Source: Notospermus geniculatus (Eukaryota; Nemertea; Pilidiophora; Heteronemertea; Lineidae). From it: a stretch of DNA of 64,000 nucleotides. Under the pieces are notes generated by a model. That model was not told the origin of the DNA and did not search any database. It saw nothing but the letters and a program-made list of their open reading frames with translations. The stretch spans positions 304,011 to 368,010 of the forward strand of contig NMRB01000459.1 in NCBI GenBank assembly GCA_002633025.1, read 5' to 3'. The translations under genes were made by a program, and so were the position numbers. Numbering within the stretch: the first letter of the stretch is position 1; the number at the start of each line of letters is the position of its first letter. This document shows positions 20,830-30,644 of the stretch, piece by piece.

Positions 20830-21105
20830 TGGGCCACGAAGTTTGACATGGGGTTCCTTCCCCCTTTTCCTTCCCCTTAGTAGGCCCTTTCCGTGGAGGA
20901 CAGGGGTCCTCCTTTAGGCCTTGTCTCCCATTGCCCTCGTTAGTGGTTTGCAGTTGCCGTTTAGCTAGTCTTCCTTTCTATATGTTCTTAGGGCCAAGAA
21001 GTTTGACATGGGGTTCCTTCCCCCTTTTACTTCCTCTTAGTAGGCCCTTTCCGTGGAGGACAGGGGTCCTCCTTTAGGCCTTGTCTCCCATTGCCCTCGT
21101 TAGTT
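20830..21105 (-). repeat. Direct repeat pair, candidate Penelope pLTR
   Basis: About 110 bp starting GGGCCACGAAGTTTGACATG (20832) recur as GGGCCAAGAAGTTTGACATG (20992) with very few changes, through CCTCGTTAGT, with a period of about 162 bp. The pair lies upstream of the minus-strand RT scrap at 20322-20696. Confidence 0.7.
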
Positions 21106-21120
21106 AGGCTGAAGGGGTTA

Positions 21121-21240
21121 TTGTCGTCCTGGGTACACATAAAGTGTACCCAGGTTCGATGTCGTCAAGTGAAATTGTACCCTGGGTCCACTTTCTTGTT
21201 ACAAACTGTACCCAGGTTCTGATTTAGAGACCTAGGGACG
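21121..21240. repeat. Short repeated TGTACCCAGG words
   Basis: The words CTGGGTACAC, GTGTACCCAGG, TGTACCCTGG and TGTACCCAGGTTC recur within 100 bases in both orientations. The function is unknown. Confidence 0.4.
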
Positions 21241-21561
21241 AGCTCATTCTCAAGATTTCGTGGGATACGTGAATTAGCGTATGTTGGTTCCAGGATCCTG
21301 TTGCTATGACCTTGGAGGAATTATACTGACAGGAGGAACAGCGAGCTAATTGCCCCTCTATAATCCCTTTTTCACACCTCCCCAAACAATGGAACACACA
21401 GGCCCGCAGTGTTTGCCCAGCAAGCTATGACACATGATCAAACAAACCCATCATGGCCATGCACAATGGCACATGCAGGCCTACATGAAAATGACACGAT
21501 TTCTTGTCTAGCTGGCGAGTTGATTAACTTTCTCTGTAACCATCCGAGGTTGAAAACTGTC

Positions 21562-21688
21562 NNNNNNNNNNNNNNNNNNNNNNNNNNNNNNNNNNNNNNN
21601 NNNNNNNNNNNNNNNNNNNNNNNNNNNNNNNNNNNNNNNNNNNNNNNNNNNNNNNNNNNNNNNNNNNNNNNNNNNNNNNNNNNNNNNN
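21562..21688. other. Assembly gap (N)
   Basis: About 127 undetermined bases inside the possible 4.7-kb element. Confidence 0.99.
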
Positions 21689-21844
21689 CAGCCTAGTCAT
21701 GCTTTTATTCACTAATTACAAACACTGTTGGGTTGAGCAACCAATTTATGGGGCTTGGACTCTTTTCATTCCTTAATTGCTGACACGTCTGTTTGTGTTG
21801 GATACTTCAGATCTACATTTGGGTTTCAGCTCAGTCTTTTCTAG

Positions 21845-21925
21845 AGTTTCAGATTGAAAAGTTCCAGCTTGACAAAGACCCCGGTTGGGGTCGAAAATTT
21901 GCTGAATTCTGGAGATTGACTTGTT
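21845..21925. repeat. GACCCC-GGGGTC repeat copy
   Basis: It matches the right arm of the palindrome at 53552-53749 (AGAGTTTCAGATTG, then AAAGACCCC with GGGGTCGAAAATTTG and GAATTCTGGAGATTGACTT). The stem GACCCC/GGGGTC followed by GAAA has the layout of a hammerhead-ribozyme stem II, but the CUGAUGA box is not intact. Confidence 0.5.
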
Positions 21926-22059
21926 GACGTATATTATGAATTTTCACACATCATGGAGACGACCTACAGCTATCGTATAAAACAATTGGAAGAAGTTTCA
22001 TTGAAAATTTCTTTGGGTATCACGTTTTTCTCAGAATGCCGCAAACCAAAAGTGAAACC

Positions 22060-22351
22060 TAAGGCCCGTATGCACCAGAGAGGATCATCCCCAAGTTGGA
22101 GCTCAGATCAATGTTGTTCGGGATGAACCGAAAAATGGTATGCACCACTGAGGATCAAAATCTGAACTGATCCAAAAGTCAAACCTGGTCACTGGCAGGA
22201 ATAACTTTCGGATCAAGCTGAGTTGCCGAGTTGTTCATCATGGCGAAGTCGCTAGACATACATGTAGCCTAGTTGACTTAAAATTTGAGACCGACTCAAT
22301 GGAATCATACTCAGGCCTTCACCTGATCTTCTTTGGTGCATACGGGCCTTA
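22060..22351. mobile_element. Harbinger-type MITE with TWA duplication
   Basis: Inverted ends GGCCCGTATGCACCAGAGAG (22063) and complement to 22348 are flanked by TAA on the left and TTA on the right. It is 286 bp long with internal GGATCA words. The 3-bp TWA target suggests PIF/Harbinger. Confidence 0.8.
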
Positions 22352-22393
22352 GGGTTTGATATCTTTATGGTCCAGACTATTTCTAAAATTATT

Positions 22394-22424
22394 ATGGTTC
22401 CCGATCATGAAGATCGGGAACCAT
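22394..22424. repeat. 13-bp-stem hairpin
   Basis: ATGGTTCCCGATC and GATCGGGAACCAT pair exactly around a five-base ATGAA loop. Confidence 0.8.
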
Positions 22425-22899
22425 ATTGTTTTGGTCTTGGTGTCTGTCATTCGGCTCGGCCTCGCCCGGCCTCCTTCGGGTACTTCGGGATTTGTCGGGA
22501 GTCCGGCTCGGCTGTATAACAATACGCGCCATCTTGAAACGGAAGTGGGTCCTCAGTTCCGGCGATTTACTAACCCATTCGTCCGCCGGATAAAATATAG
22601 TGCCCAGGTGATGGTGTCTAGAATTAGAAAAGTATGATATTATGTTGCTGGATGCTGCATGTTGTCTCCCAGTGGTTTCCATGGTTCCCGGAAATCAGTC
22701 TACGCATGCGCAGTACGTATTAAGTAGTGCTCCTAACGCGGATGAATGTCTATCCAAGATGGCGGTATTCTTCATACAGTAGAGATACTTTTCGTTTCGT
22801 CAGAAGTGTATGGCAAGCCAAAGCGGAATAAATGTCAGAACTTTAATTATCACATCAGCACTCAATATAATAGGTTGTCAGAATTTGAAAATACCCCGC

Positions 22900-23200
22900 C
22901 AGCAAATCATAATGTCACCAGGATTTGTCATATTATCATCAGAACTTTTCATAATGTCACCAGGACTTGTTATAATATCATCAGAACTTTCATAATGTCA
23001 CCAGCACTTGTTATAATATTATCAGAACTTTCATATGTCATCAGCACTTATTATATTATCATCAGAACTTTCATAATGTCACCAGGACTTGTAATAATAT
23101 CGTCAGAATTTTCATAATGTCATCAGCACTTGTTATATTTTCATCAGAACTTTCATAATGTCACCAGGACTTGTAACGATATCGTCAGAACTGGTCAAAA
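22900..23200. repeat. 41-bp minisatellite built from two related half-units
   Basis: About seven head-to-tail units, each made of CATAATGTCACCAGGACTTG followed by TTATAATATCATCAGAACTT. The two halves are themselves diverged duplicates of a 20-21 base unit. The core ATAATGTCAC matches the ATAATGTCACAA motif arrayed at the ends of the surrounding elements. Confidence 0.85.
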
Positions 23201-23689
23201 CCAAGTGCACTCAGAAACTAACCAGAACCCGAGAAACCAAACATCACTCTCACAAACCGATCAGCACTTGCGCGCGGGACCAATCAGAAAAACGTGACCA
23301 GCACATTTTGATGACGTCACTACCGGCCGCTTGAACTGGTATTAAAGGAGCACGGTATTGGTCATTTGACTGCCGACGTAGAGGGAGCCACCTTGTGGCA
23401 GTAAGACGAAATACAAAAATGCATGACAAAGTGTACGTTTGGAGTAAATCGCGAGGTGAACGACATGTATGATTTGACAGGACATGAATCGCGGGTAGAA
23501 TAAGTTGCTGAAACTGTTCATGAGCAAGTATGTGACCAAAAAGCGTGTCAATCAATTCACAAATGGAAAATTCCCGCTCATTTCTGACGGCAACGAGTGC
23601 ATCAAAATGACCAGTCTTGTGACAAATCCACAAAATTAATTAGTACACAATTCGACCCTACTCTATTGGCAGGGCCTCAATAGTGTTGG

Positions 23690-23778
23690 GTGAGGTGTTC
23701 ATAATGTCACAATTGTGACATTATCATCGTTTGTGACATTATTGGTCAATTGTGACATTATTGGTTGTAACAGGCCGG
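23690..23778. repeat. Right terminal array of the ATAATGTCACAA family
   Basis: GAGGTGTTCATAATGTCACA is followed by inverse motifs TTGTGACATTAT (four in total, two fused as a 24-bp palindrome) and ends GGTTGTAACAGGCC. It pairs with 19087-19170. Confidence 0.8.
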
Positions 23779-23944
23779 ACGTCATTCGGCCACGGTGGTA
23801 GTGCGCGGAACTAGCCCATTGGCCATGCCTTTGAATAGAACTACGTAACCCTTTTATAGTGTGATTGAGGGGGCGTGGTCTATCCGTCGGCTTGAATATT
23901 CGATGTGTACCCATAAATCTGAGGATTTAGAGTATTCAAACGAC

Positions 23945-25490
23945 AAGTAGTAGGCCTTGTTACAACCAATAATGTCACAATCGACCAATAATGTCACAAC
24001 CGATGATAATGTCACAATTGTGACATTATAAACACCTCATCCAACCAATAATGTCACAACTTGCTAATAATGTCACAACTATTCCTTACCGATAATGTCG
24101 CAACATTTTGACCAATAATGTCACAACTTTTCCTTACCGATAATGTCACAACGATTTGACCAATAATGTCACAACGCCAGTAACTAGCGTAGATCATGTC
24201 GGGATAATGTGATTGTGATTTTTTTCGCCCCTCCCTCATGGATGATAAAGAAGTCAAAGAGCAAAAAAATCCTGCTTTGACCATGAAAGACATATCTTCA
24301 CCCCGTAGGAGTTCCCGTGTCGATCATCACCCCCTAGGATTTCCTTACTGGAGGAAACAGTGTCCGAGGGGGTGCCAAATGTACATGAGGGTTCATGCAG
24401 CAACCCCTATGCGTATACAGAAGTGCTGGCTAATGTCTGTAGATTTTTTTCACGTACGTGTAATTTATTAAAGAATCAAAATATGAAGACATAAAAATAC
24501 TTTCTCAAGCAATAAAGTATAAAAAGGGGAAAAAGGTTCCACTGTGGCCCATAGAGCTCATTGATAAAAAACTTTTGCATTTGCATTTTTTTCCGATGCT
24601 TGATTATTTTTCTTCGGGGTTTGTAAAATCTTTAAAGTTCTCACCGCGGTGAAAACGTTTCCACCTCGGTGAAAACCATTTTCACCGCGGTGAGAATGGT
24701 TCCACTGTCACTGTGGTGAAAACGATCTCACCGCGTGAAAATGATTTTCACCGCGGTGGGAATGATTTTCACCAAGAGATGGAAACGTTTTCACCGCGGT
24801 GAGAACTTTTAAAGATTTTACAAACCCCTAAGAAAAATGTTCAAACCTCGGGGAAAAAATCCAAATGCAAATTCATCAATGAGCTCTATGGGCCACCGTT
24901 GGAACCTTTTCCCCCTTTTTATACTTTATTGCGTGAGGAAGTATTTTTATGTATTCATATTTTGATTCTTTAATAAATTACACGTACTGAAAACAATCTA
25001 CAGACATCAGCCAGTACTTCTGTTTACGCATGGGGAGGGGGTGCATGAACCCTCATGTACATTTGGCACCCCTCTCGGACACTGTTTCCTCCAGTAAGGA
25101 AATCCTAGGGGGTGATGATCGACACGGGAACTCCTACGGGGTGAAGATATGATTAAGGTGTCTTTCATGGTCAAAGCTCACACTTCTTTGTCGTCCAAGT
25201 GGGAGGGGCGAAAAAAAATCACCATCACATTATCCCGACATGATCTACGCTAGTTACTGGGGTTGTGACATTATTGGTCAAATCGTTGTGACATTATCGG
25301 TAAGGAAAAGTTGTGACATTATTGGTCAAAATGTTGCGACATTATCGGTAAGGAAAAGTTGTGACATTATTAGCAAATTGTGACATTATTGGTTGGATGA
25401 GGTGTTTATAATGTCACAATTGTGACATTATCATCGGTTGTGACATTATTGGTCGATTGTGACATTATTGGTTGTAACAGGCCTACCTGA
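23945..25490. mobile_element. 1.55-kb near-perfect palindromic transposon with arrayed 12-bp motif
   Basis: The whole interval is one inverted repeat with arms of roughly 770 bp. The ends are TAGGCCTTGTTACAACC and GGTTGTAACAGGCCTA. Each outer arm has ten copies of ATAATGTCACAA (one copy in each arm inverted, one with a single change), including a fused 24-bp palindrome. Matching sequence follows inward: the TTTTTTCGCCCC region, CCCTAGGATTTCC, and AAAGTATAAAAAGGGG. The centre (24640-24810) holds about eight tandem palindromes of the type TTTTCACCGCGGTGAGAA. No protein is encoded; apparent frames are mirror images. The two nested motif systems look like protein-binding arrays. I know no named family that fits. 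Confidence 0.85.
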
Positions 25491-25494
25491 ATGG

Positions 25495-26710
25495 TATATC
25501 CCAAACATTAGCCATTTTTGCTGTGAAGTGGGCGCTTTCGATCTCGGAATCCCCACCGAGAACCAAGCGCTGAACGCCGGAGATGAGATCGAGAACGGAA
25601 AAACACTACCCAAGCAATGATGACGTCATACACAAAAATCTACCTGATTCGCGTTCGTCTTTGTGACTCTCGTAGGCCTATATGTTTTCGATGATAGGCT
25701 CGAATGTCTTGATCGGCGATTTCTTTAAGAAGTTCATGTGTCGTCGGTTGGATTCGGGATCTTCTATCCGCGGTTTTGAAGCCATGAAGAGACCACGGTC
25801 CCAAAAGCCATCTGCCACAGGCAGGGACATCATTTCTGTAATGAGAGGTTCCGGTTGGATCATAATCGCCAAAGACATGGCTGTTTTGTCAAGGCCACGG
25901 ACGCCAGTCATTAGAGAGCTTTCGCACCCTCACGTTTAGCTGATCGACTACATTTAGTTAAACGTAACCGTAACCGGTGAAACGGATAAGATATAGCGGT
26001 TTCGCAGAGAGACACGGCTATAGCCCAAGCCTAAGAACTGTCCGTAAAGATCGGCGTTTACGGATAAGACGAGGTAATCTTTTGACTGTGCTCGAGTCAT
26101 ACGAGTTGACCGAGAGGCCCACTGCGCTTGTATTGTGTGATACGATCAGAACATGATCAATAGGGATTTTTCACAATCAGCGCCACTCTATTGATAGGGT
26201 ATGCTGATCCTTTGTGTTCCAAGACTTTGACAACAGAGAATGCTCACAGCGAAAAAAAGCCTATTAACCGGGCTATTTTACAAACAGTACTCGCCTCACG
26301 CGTACCGTGCTTCTTACCCGTGAACTGTGGCCGGCTAGTGTATAGGCCTTCATTTAGCGTCTGTGCACACGTCACAACTGCTCACAAGATGATGACGTAA
26401 AAGTGAATATTCAGCAAACCGTTCAATTGCGAAAGACCCATACTGATCGCACGGCAGTCAATGGAAACTGCCCTTTTTACACGGATTTGATTCACAACCC
26501 AAAAGCTTAATAAAAGATGATCCAAACAAAACATACAAAATGTTACACCTGGAATGCATGAGGAATGCTTCTAAATTTGATAACAAAGAATAGCGATCAC
26601 CGTTGGAATGGGGGTTTTGATATAAATATGTTGCTTTTGCAAACCGTTTTTCTCTGACGTATAGTGAACTCGCTACGGATAACATTTTCTCTATCCGTTT
26701 GTGTACACGT
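25495..26710. other. Non-coding stretch
   Basis: No supported gene. Open frames at 25678-25939 lack recognisable domains and mirror one another on the two strands. Words like CGTAAACG and TCACTAGACCG give no clear repeat structure. Confidence 0.4.
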
Positions 26711-26712
26711 CA

Positions 26713-27105
26713 CTAGACCGCAAAATTTGATGACCTAAATGTAGTCGGTTGCCTAAACGTGCGGCTGCGAAAGCTCTCTATTAGCACACTGCTGTCCCCC
26801 TCTCCACCCCACATTTTGTTCAGCAACGCCCTTTCGGCTTCTCCTTTCGATTGTTTCCTATTAATGTCAGTCAGTAGTTTCACACCCTCATCCCCAGATA
26901 TTAAGCCATACCCATCCGTCTTTTCCTGATGACTGTGAATTCCTGCTACCGTGTACGTTTGTAAAACTATAGACATGCCCCATTGATTACGGGGGTGGTC
27001 TATGTTTGCCAAGTTGGTTTTTGCATCCCATTTTGAAATCCTCCTTGTGAGAAAGCCAGAAAGTTTAACATAACAATCAACTGTGAGTAGTATCAACTGA
27101 TTCAT
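26713..27105 (-). CDS. Unrecognised 130-codon open frame
   Basis: The minus frame encodes YTVAGIHSHQEKTDGYGLIS and LTDINRKQSKGEAERALLNK, with a polar, partly charged composition that looks more protein-like than most frames nearby. No domain is recognised, and no splice or promoter signal was fixed. It could be a transposon relic or chance. Confidence 0.15.
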   Translation of the reverse strand: MNQLILLTVDCYVKLSGFLTRRISKWDAKTNLANIDHPRNQWGMSIVLQTYTVAGIHSHQEKTDGYGLISGDEGVKLLTDINRKQSKGEAERALLNKMWGGEGDSSVLIESFRSRTFRQPTTFRSSNFAV

Positions 27106-27168
27106 GTAGAGGATGGCAATTATACAATAAATGTGTCTGTGGACAACCTACAAAAATGGAAGATTAAC

Positions 27169-27327
27169 TTTAACATAAAGGAAGATCCATGAAAGCTTTA
27201 ACATAAAAGAGGATACACGTAGAAGCTTTAGCTTTAACATAAAAGAAGATCCATGAAAGCTTTAACATAAAAGAGGATACACGTAGAAGCTTTAACACAA
27301 AAGGGGATAAGCTTTAACACAAAACGG
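27169..27327. repeat. Tandem repeat, unit about 29 bp (58-bp higher order)
   Basis: Units such as CTTTAACATAAAAGAAGATC with CATGAAAG alternate with CTTTAACATAAAAGAGGATA with CACGTAGAAG, then decay to CTTTAACACAAAA forms. Five to six units are visible. Confidence 0.8.
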
Positions 27328-27784
27328 AAATTGTTGCTTAGCTATTAAAATGGAGAAATGGAGCCAGTAGAAAACAGCATCAAAGGAGCCAGCCCACAAA
27401 GGCAAGCAAGCATGACTAAACGCCCGCCCAGGCGATGCGCGCCGCCATACTCGCAAACAGTATATGCGGAGCGCTGAATTATTTCCGTGGTGGAATTATA
27501 CCAGCGTAATTCCTGCAAGATTATACGACTCAACAACTTCCAGGAATTATAACTCAACTTCAGGCGGTGCGCAAGAGGGCGGCGTGGACACAAACAATTC
27601 AAAATTTGATTGTCAGATATCACCGATTAATTTCGAGGTCACGGTGAGCACTTTTAAAAGGAGGGTCGTGAGCAATATTTGTCAACAAGGAGGGGATTAA
27701 TCTAAGATTTTGGCATGTGTACTGAGGATAAATATAATCTTTTACCAAACAGTAGAAAGTACAAATACATACCTGCACTGGATA

Positions 27785-27890
27785 GGTGTACAATACAAAG
27801 AACATAGAACTCTCGTTGAGGTCCGCAAACCTGTACATGTGCTGGGAGAGTGTACAATACGAAGAACATAGAATTTTCACTGAAGTCCGT
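27785..27890. repeat. Short direct duplication
   Basis: GTGTACAATACAAAGAACAT (27787) recurs as GTGTACAATACGAAGAACAT (27850) and both continue AGAACTCTCGTTGAGGTCCG-like for about 38 bp in all. The period is 63 bp. Confidence 0.7.
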
Positions 27891-27999
27891 AGTGATAAAT
27901 CATAACTACTCTGCAGATTTTAAGAAAGAGTGAGGGAATTCAAAGCAATTGTCCAGTCCCAAAATCCCAAGCAAACAGAGTTCAGCGTGGCAGTTCAAA

Positions 28000-28588
28000 C
28001 TAATGATCCATGAGAGATCCAGCGCGGCCATCGCGTTCCAACAACTTCAAAAAGGGCGCTTCCTTGAGCTGCTTCAGCTTAAACTTGTTGCGCTCAGCTG
28101 GAGGCATATTGAACCGCTGAGTTAGCAGTTCACTTCTTAGTTTGCTACCGATAGTCCTTTTTGGCCTTTGAGATTGCGCGAAGAGTCTAACACACGGTCC
28201 CTGTCGCCCAGTGCGTTGAAGCGGACTATGATGTTCTTCCTATCGGCGACTCCGCCTGGCAATCTGTGCGCAGCAGTGAACACGAACCTATCCACAACTT
28301 GACGTGCTATCTTTAGCTTGTCCACCATAAAATCCCGAGCAACCCTCTCGGTACGCGAAGACTCTTCATTTAGAGACCCTGGAATTCCTTTCAATACCAG
28401 ATTCCATTTCCGACCCCACGTATCCAATTTCGTGTGGTTATCACTCGTAGAGTCTGAAGGCTAACGTCGATACGTTTTTCGAGAGCACATATCTTATCAT
28501 CAAAAAAAGTTTTCATAAGCTCACAATTTTTCACTGTGTTCCCGTGGGAAGACTCAACTTTGGCCACTCGGTCCTTCAGATCAATCAA
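28000..28588 (-). pseudogene. LINE ORF1p-like (RRM-type) relic
   Basis: Three consecutive minus-strand pieces resemble the ORF1 nucleic-acid-binding protein of L1/CR1-type non-LTR retrotransposons. First comes a helical part (28588-28391: DLKDRVAKVESSHGN, CALEKRIDVSLQTL). Then an RRM-like domain (28427-28137: RKWNLVLKGIPGSLNEES, DRFVFTAAHRLPGG, RKNIIVRFNALGDRDRVLDS). Then a C-terminal tail to a stop near 28000 (NMPPAERNKFKLKQLKEAPF). Frame changes lie near 28410 and 28140. The endonuclease/RT ORF that should follow is not visible downstream, so this is a 5' fragment. Confidence 0.65.
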
Positions 28589-28911
28589 TTCACGAGCGAT
28601 TCACATAACAATTGACCCCTCATCTTGTAGCTATAGTGCGTCACCATAAATTATCGCTGGATACGTCATTGCTACGAAACGCTCATTGTAAACGAAGGAT
28701 TTTCCTTTTTCGCGCTGTTGATGCCAAAAGCTACGTGTCAAAACATCTCAGCAATTTATTTCACTAAGAAATATGTGTACTTTTGGTATCGCACGAGAGA
28801 AATTGCAATTTGAAAGGGGGAAACTCGCGAAAGATTTAGGCACGACGCGTAGAAAATGTAGCGTCGTCGGCCGCGTCATGGTCACAACTGCCGGCGGCGA
28901 GCATGGCGAGT

Positions 28912-29694
28912 GCAAGAAACGGCTTACTGGAATAAACGCAACGCAACGCAATCAACGCAATGAACCTAGTTCCTATTTTACCCATTTGCCGCTGCTTTGG
29001 TAGGCGTAGTAAGCACATAACATATGCGAGGGTCGAGGATTGATGCTTCCGGCAAGGGACCATTCATTGTGTATCAATCCGACAGTCATGATAGTCTCGG
29101 GCAACATATTAAAACGTTCATGGCCATCTTGGTGTAACGCACTCACCTGGTATGCGCGAACCTAGCATCTCCCAATGATCCCATACTGGTCTCTTGTCCA
29201 ACCTACGTACACTTAGTGGCAATAGACTGATACTCTTCTGAGCTCTGATACAAGTACAGGTAGTGAGCCAAAAAATGTCCGCCGTCTTTTTCATCACTTG
29301 CGAAGTTTGACGAGCTGCAACATCATTACCAACCATTCATCAAGTAAGAGCCCATTCTTGAACGCATTCTTTTACGTGTAGCAACAGCCTCCAAAATAAT
29401 AACTTGGAGCATTCAGATTGAGATAGGCCTAGGTAGATTTGAACTTCACGTCGAGCTTGGAAACATGATCTATGCATGACACGACTCGTGCCTGTGCATG
29501 ATGTACATGACGTCGTGACGACGTGTAGGCCTACACGTGTATTGATCGATCGATCGCCAGTTCGCCGTCAAACATTTGAACACCGCCATCTAACGTCGAC
29601 ATGCAACAAATCAGCTAGTCATTTGGAAACAGTGATTACTCCCATTGCGCTGCATTGCGTTGCGTTGCGTTTTTTCCAGTAAGCCGCAAGAAAC
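28912..29694. mobile_element. Second non-autonomous TIR element with perfect 9-bp target duplication
   Basis: The element proper is 28921-29685 (765 bp). The inverted ends begin GGCTTACTGGAAWAAACGC and continue as repeated AACGCAACGCAA words for about 42 bp with few mismatches. GCAAGAAAC flanks both sides (28912-28920 and 29686-29694). The 9-bp duplication again points to a Mutator-like element. The termini are unrelated in sequence to those of the element at 313-972, so the families are different. No transposase is encoded. Confidence 0.85.
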
Positions 29695-29699
29695 GACGG

Positions 29700-30060
29700 T
29701 ATTTTGTAACCAGAACTTGTCCATAAACCTTTTTTAGAGGAAGATATTCTTAAAGTGTATTTCGTATGAGAAAATGCCTTTTTGGTCGATCCTGATATTC
29801 CAATTTATAGGCTACTATGCAAATTAAGTGCCAATCAGATGTCAATCAATATCACGTGGTGACGCGCACCTACTGACCTAGTAACCTTGCGTCCTCGTTG
29901 TGCCTAATAATACAGTACCGGTATTGAATGTTGACATGGGCGGTCGTCCGATCTGTCTGTCTGTGTCAAGTATTGCCGCATGTTTTCATGGAATAGTGGT
30001 GGAATAGGCTACATTTCAATACCGGTAATTAATATTTTCCGTAACAAATGGGGTAAGTAA
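29700..30060. other. Non-coding stretch
   Basis: No gene, RNA or repeat recognised. Confidence 0.4.
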
Positions 30061-30069
30061 TAACTCACA

Positions 30070-30424
30070 TTAATCTTCTGGATCCCAGTCTGGATCATCG
30101 CTATTATCATGCCAGTCAGAAATATCGCTGTCCGACACGTACACACACAGCATGCACAGTGCGTGCTCGTCCTGTCCTTCAATTCCCTCGCGGAATGATA
30201 GATCAATGCCCGGAACAGTCAATGGCAATGCCGATTGAGAAGGTGGGATGGTGGAGGTGTCCAAGTCGGAGTCAGACATGTCCGAGTCTGTGTCCTCGGA
30301 AGGATCATGGGATTGATGATGATTCGACCGTTTTCTTGTATGAACCTTTCCATGTCTTCATCCTCCTGGCGATGCTGTGCGACCAACTCGTCTTCCTCCT
30401 TGATTGCCTTCTCACACAATTTTT
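30070..30424 (-). CDS. Acidic hypothetical fragment
   Basis: On the minus strand from 30424, ELVAQHRQEDEDMERFIQEN is read in one frame, then DPSEDTDSDMSDSDLDTSTI followed by REGIEGQDEHALCMLCVYVS and DSDISDWHDNSDDPDWDPED in the next, to a stop at 30070. A frameshift near 30320 separates them. The highly acidic, low-complexity composition with paired cysteines is unrecognised. It adjoins an inserted repeat at 30420, so its upstream part is lost. It may belong to a retroelement or a host exon. Confidence 0.25.
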
Positions 30425-30640
30425 AGCTCACTCGTGAGCTATAGCCATCACGCGGTGTCCGTCGTCCGTCGTCGTCGTCGTCGTAGTCCGTTAGCAGGGC
30501 ACGTTTTGTAACCGCTGGGGCTATTGATCTGAAACTTGGTACACATACACCCCTGGGTCAAATGACCTATGACACCCAATTTCGGTCCGATCTGATTCCT
30601 GGCTTGGCCACCAGGGGATAAACCAAAAACTTTTGAAGTG
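30420..30640 (+). repeat. AGCTCAC-headed dispersed repeat, copy 2
   Basis: It begins TTTTTAGCTCACTCGTGAGC, continues GTCCGTCGTCGTC, then GTCCGTTAGCAGGGCACG and ATTGATCTGAAACTTGGTAC. It lacks the MITE found in copy 1 and so records the empty site. Its far end (GAAGTGCA, about 30640) abuts the Ty3/gypsy RT coding region, which it truncates. Confidence 0.8.
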
Positions 30641-30644
30641 CAGT

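Larger units (their letters stand above)
19087..23778. mobile_element. Possible 4.7-kb member of the ATAATGTCACAA element family
   Basis: The left end (GGCCTGTTACAACCAATAAT) carries four ATAATGTCACAA motifs and runs to TATGAACACCTCATCC. The right end (23690-23778) is its inverse. Both ends share the variant GAACACCTC where the other copies read AAACACCTC, which argues that they belong together. The interior contains a MITE, a Penelope-like RT scrap, an assembly gap, another MITE and a 41-bp minisatellite whose core ATAATGTCAC matches the terminal motif. No transposase is recognisable. The pairing of ends is inference. Confidence 0.45.

Noticed and set aside
22900-23200. CRISPR-like array
   Set aside because: The units are direct neighbours with no unique spacers, in a eukaryotic repeat region. 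It is a minisatellite.
23955-24300. Minus-strand frame with repeated CDIIGQ words
   Set aside because: The apparent protein repeats come from the ATAATGTCACAA array and are mirrored in the other arm. It is not coding.
25678-25939. Small protein-coding genes on both strands
   Set aside because: Overlapping frames of similar length on opposite strands with no domain, splice or promoter evidence.
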